Source of the DNA: CAYLZW01 sp964388085
GTDB lineage: Bacteria > Myxococcota > UBA727 > CAYLZW01
Length of the DNA stretch: 13,124 nucleotides
Direction of reading: 5' to 3'
Assembly (NCBI GenBank): GCA_964388085.1
Contig: CAYLZW010000156.1
Location: forward strand, 1-13,124
Notes under the pieces: model-generated
Seen by the model: only the letters and a program-made list of their open reading frames with translations
Databases searched by the model: none
Told to the model about the DNA's origin: nothing
Translations under genes and position numbers: made by a program
Shown: positions 12,237 to 13,124 of the stretch, piece after piece
Layout of the letters: each line of letters opens with the position of its first letter
Position numbering within the stretch: the stretch's first letter is position 1

Positions 12237-13124
12237 CGCGAGATTCACGCACCACGACCAGGGCGGCGCCCTTCGGCGAGTGTCCCGTGCCCATCGGCCA
12301 CAGCGAGCGGATCCTGCTCGGGCACGGCAGCGGCGGTCGTCTCGGGGCGCAGCTGCTCGAGCAGCTCATCGTGCCCGCCTTCGACAACCCGAGCCTGGCC
12401 GAGCTCGACGACAGCGCCGTGCTGCCGCTCGCGAACGGCGCGCGGCTCGCCTTCACGACGGACTCGTACGTCGTCAGCCCGCTGTTCTTTCCGGGCGGCG
12501 ACATCGGGGAGCTCGCCGTAAACGGCACCGTGAACGATCTCTCCGTCGCCGGCGCCGAGCCGCTGGCGCTGTCTTTGGCGTTCATCCTCGAGGAGGGCCT
12601 GCCGCTCGACGTGCTCGAGCGCGTCGTCGCGTCGACGCGCGCCGCGGCCGAGCGCGCGCACGTGCCCATCGTCACAGGCGACACCAAGGTGGTCGGGCAC
12701 GGCAACGGCGACGGCATCTTCATCAACACCTCCGGCGTCGGCCTCGTGCGCCCGGGCACGCGGCTCGGCTCCGCGGAGGTGCGCGCCGGTGACGTCGTGC
12801 TCGTCTCCGGCAGCGTAGGGGATCACGGCGTCGCGATCCTCGCCCAGCGCGAGGGGCTCGCGCTCGAGGGTGACGTCCGCAGCGACACCGCGCCGCTGTC
12901 GTCGTTGTGCGCGGCGGTGCTCGACGCCGCGCCGCACGTGCACGCCATGCGCGACCCGACGCGCGGCGGGCTCGCGGCCACGCTCGTCGAGATCGCGTCC
13001 CGGCGGCGCCTCGGCATCCACGTCGAGGAGGCGGCCGTGCCCGTCGCCGACGTCGTGCGCGGCGCCTGTGAGCTGCTCGGGCTCGATCCGCTGCTGGTCG
13101 CCAACGAGGGCAAGCTCGTCGTCT
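12233..13124 (+). CDS. hypE: Carbamoyl dehydratase HypE, 3' end outside window
   Basis: The first 297 codons of HypE (usually about 340) run off the window edge without a stop. HypE dehydrates the carbamoyl group on its C-terminal Cys to a thiocyanate in an ATP-dependent step; that PRIC-type tail lies beyond the window and cannot be checked. Visible AIR-synthase-fold blocks are LLGHGSGGRL (28-37), LDDSAVLP (58-65), FTTDSYVVSPLFFPGGDIG (74-92), LAVNGTVNDLSVAGAEP (94-110), IVTGDTKVV (146-154), GHGNGDGIFINTSGVG (155-170) and MRDPTRGGLAATL (239-251). The start at GTG 12233 is supported by the GTGA overlap with the SIS gene and GGAGG at 12218-12222. The first 20 residues are non-conserved, so GTG 12287 is a weaker alternative. 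Confidence 0.95.
   Translation, partial: MTRDSRTTTRAAPFGECPVPIGHSERILLGHGSGGRLGAQLLEQLIVPAFDNPSLAELDDSAVLPLANGARLAFTTDSYVVSPLFFPGGDIGELAVNGTVNDLSVAGAEPLALSLAFILEEGLPLDVLERVVASTRAAAERAHVPIVTGDTKVVGHGNGDGIFINTSGVGLVRPGTRLGSAEVRAGDVVLVSGSVGDHGVAILAQREGLALEGDVRSDTAPLSSLCAAVLDAAPHVHAMRDPTRGGLAATLVEIASRRRLGIHVEEAAVPVADVVRGACELLGLDPLLVANEGKLVV

Noticed and set aside
1..13124. CRISPR arrays, tRNA or rRNA genes, insertion sequences, attachment sites, riboswitches of known class
   Set aside because: No regularly spaced repeats, transposase-like proteins, terminal inverted repeats or RNA gene signatures were seen on reading both strands.

Overview
This is a very GC-rich window (about 70% by eye) with strongly third-position-GC coding, tightly packed genes, ATGA/GTGA overlaps and frequent GTG starts. 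Gene content and style suggest a Myxococcota-type or other high-GC soil bacterium; the lineage is an inference, because there is no rRNA or other marker here.

Layout. (1) 1-1352, plus strand: the 3' end of a response-regulator receiver domain, then a PhyH-family Fe(II)/2-oxoglutarate dioxygenase, joined by an exact 15-bp tandem duplication. (2) 1423-2004, minus strand: a shikimate-kinase-fold protein whose Walker A lysine and other catalytic motifs are replaced, probably a pseudoenzyme. It converges on the dioxygenase across a hairpin. (3) 2005-2463: a 459-bp divergent non-coding region with a large nested inverted-repeat structure and a good sigma70-like promoter carrying a palindrome in its spacer. 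(4) 2464-3636, plus: a three-histidine-box membrane fatty acid desaturase.

(5) 3668-13124 is a divergent [NiFe]-hydrogenase maturation locus. The minus-strand operon, read from 7796 down to 3668, is hypA, hypB, a DUF5947-type zinc-finger protein with a NifU-neighbour-like helical N-terminus, a 438-aa uncharacterised hydrogenase-locus protein, a hydrogenase maturation endopeptidase, and a 67-aa single-pass membrane protein. The plus-strand operon, from 7951 to the window edge, is hypF, hypC, hypD, a GmhA-like SIS isomerase and hypE (cut by the window end). Almost every junction overlaps or is a few bases wide, so each arm is probably one transcript. A 154-bp intergenic region with a 13-bp perfect palindrome separates the two arms.

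How the genes work together. HypF and HypE make the thiocyanate/cyanide ligand from carbamoyl phosphate, HypC and HypD assemble Fe(CN)2CO, HypA and HypB insert nickel, and the endopeptidase then clips the large subunit. This is a complete HypABCDEF set plus one protease. The structural subunits are not in the window. The DUF5947-type protein, the 438-aa protein and the small C-terminal LRRYLRMERM-type membrane protein are, from memory, companions of group 1h (formerly group 5) high-affinity hydrogenases that scavenge atmospheric H2. Their functions are largely unknown, and they are the best candidates here for undescribed biology.
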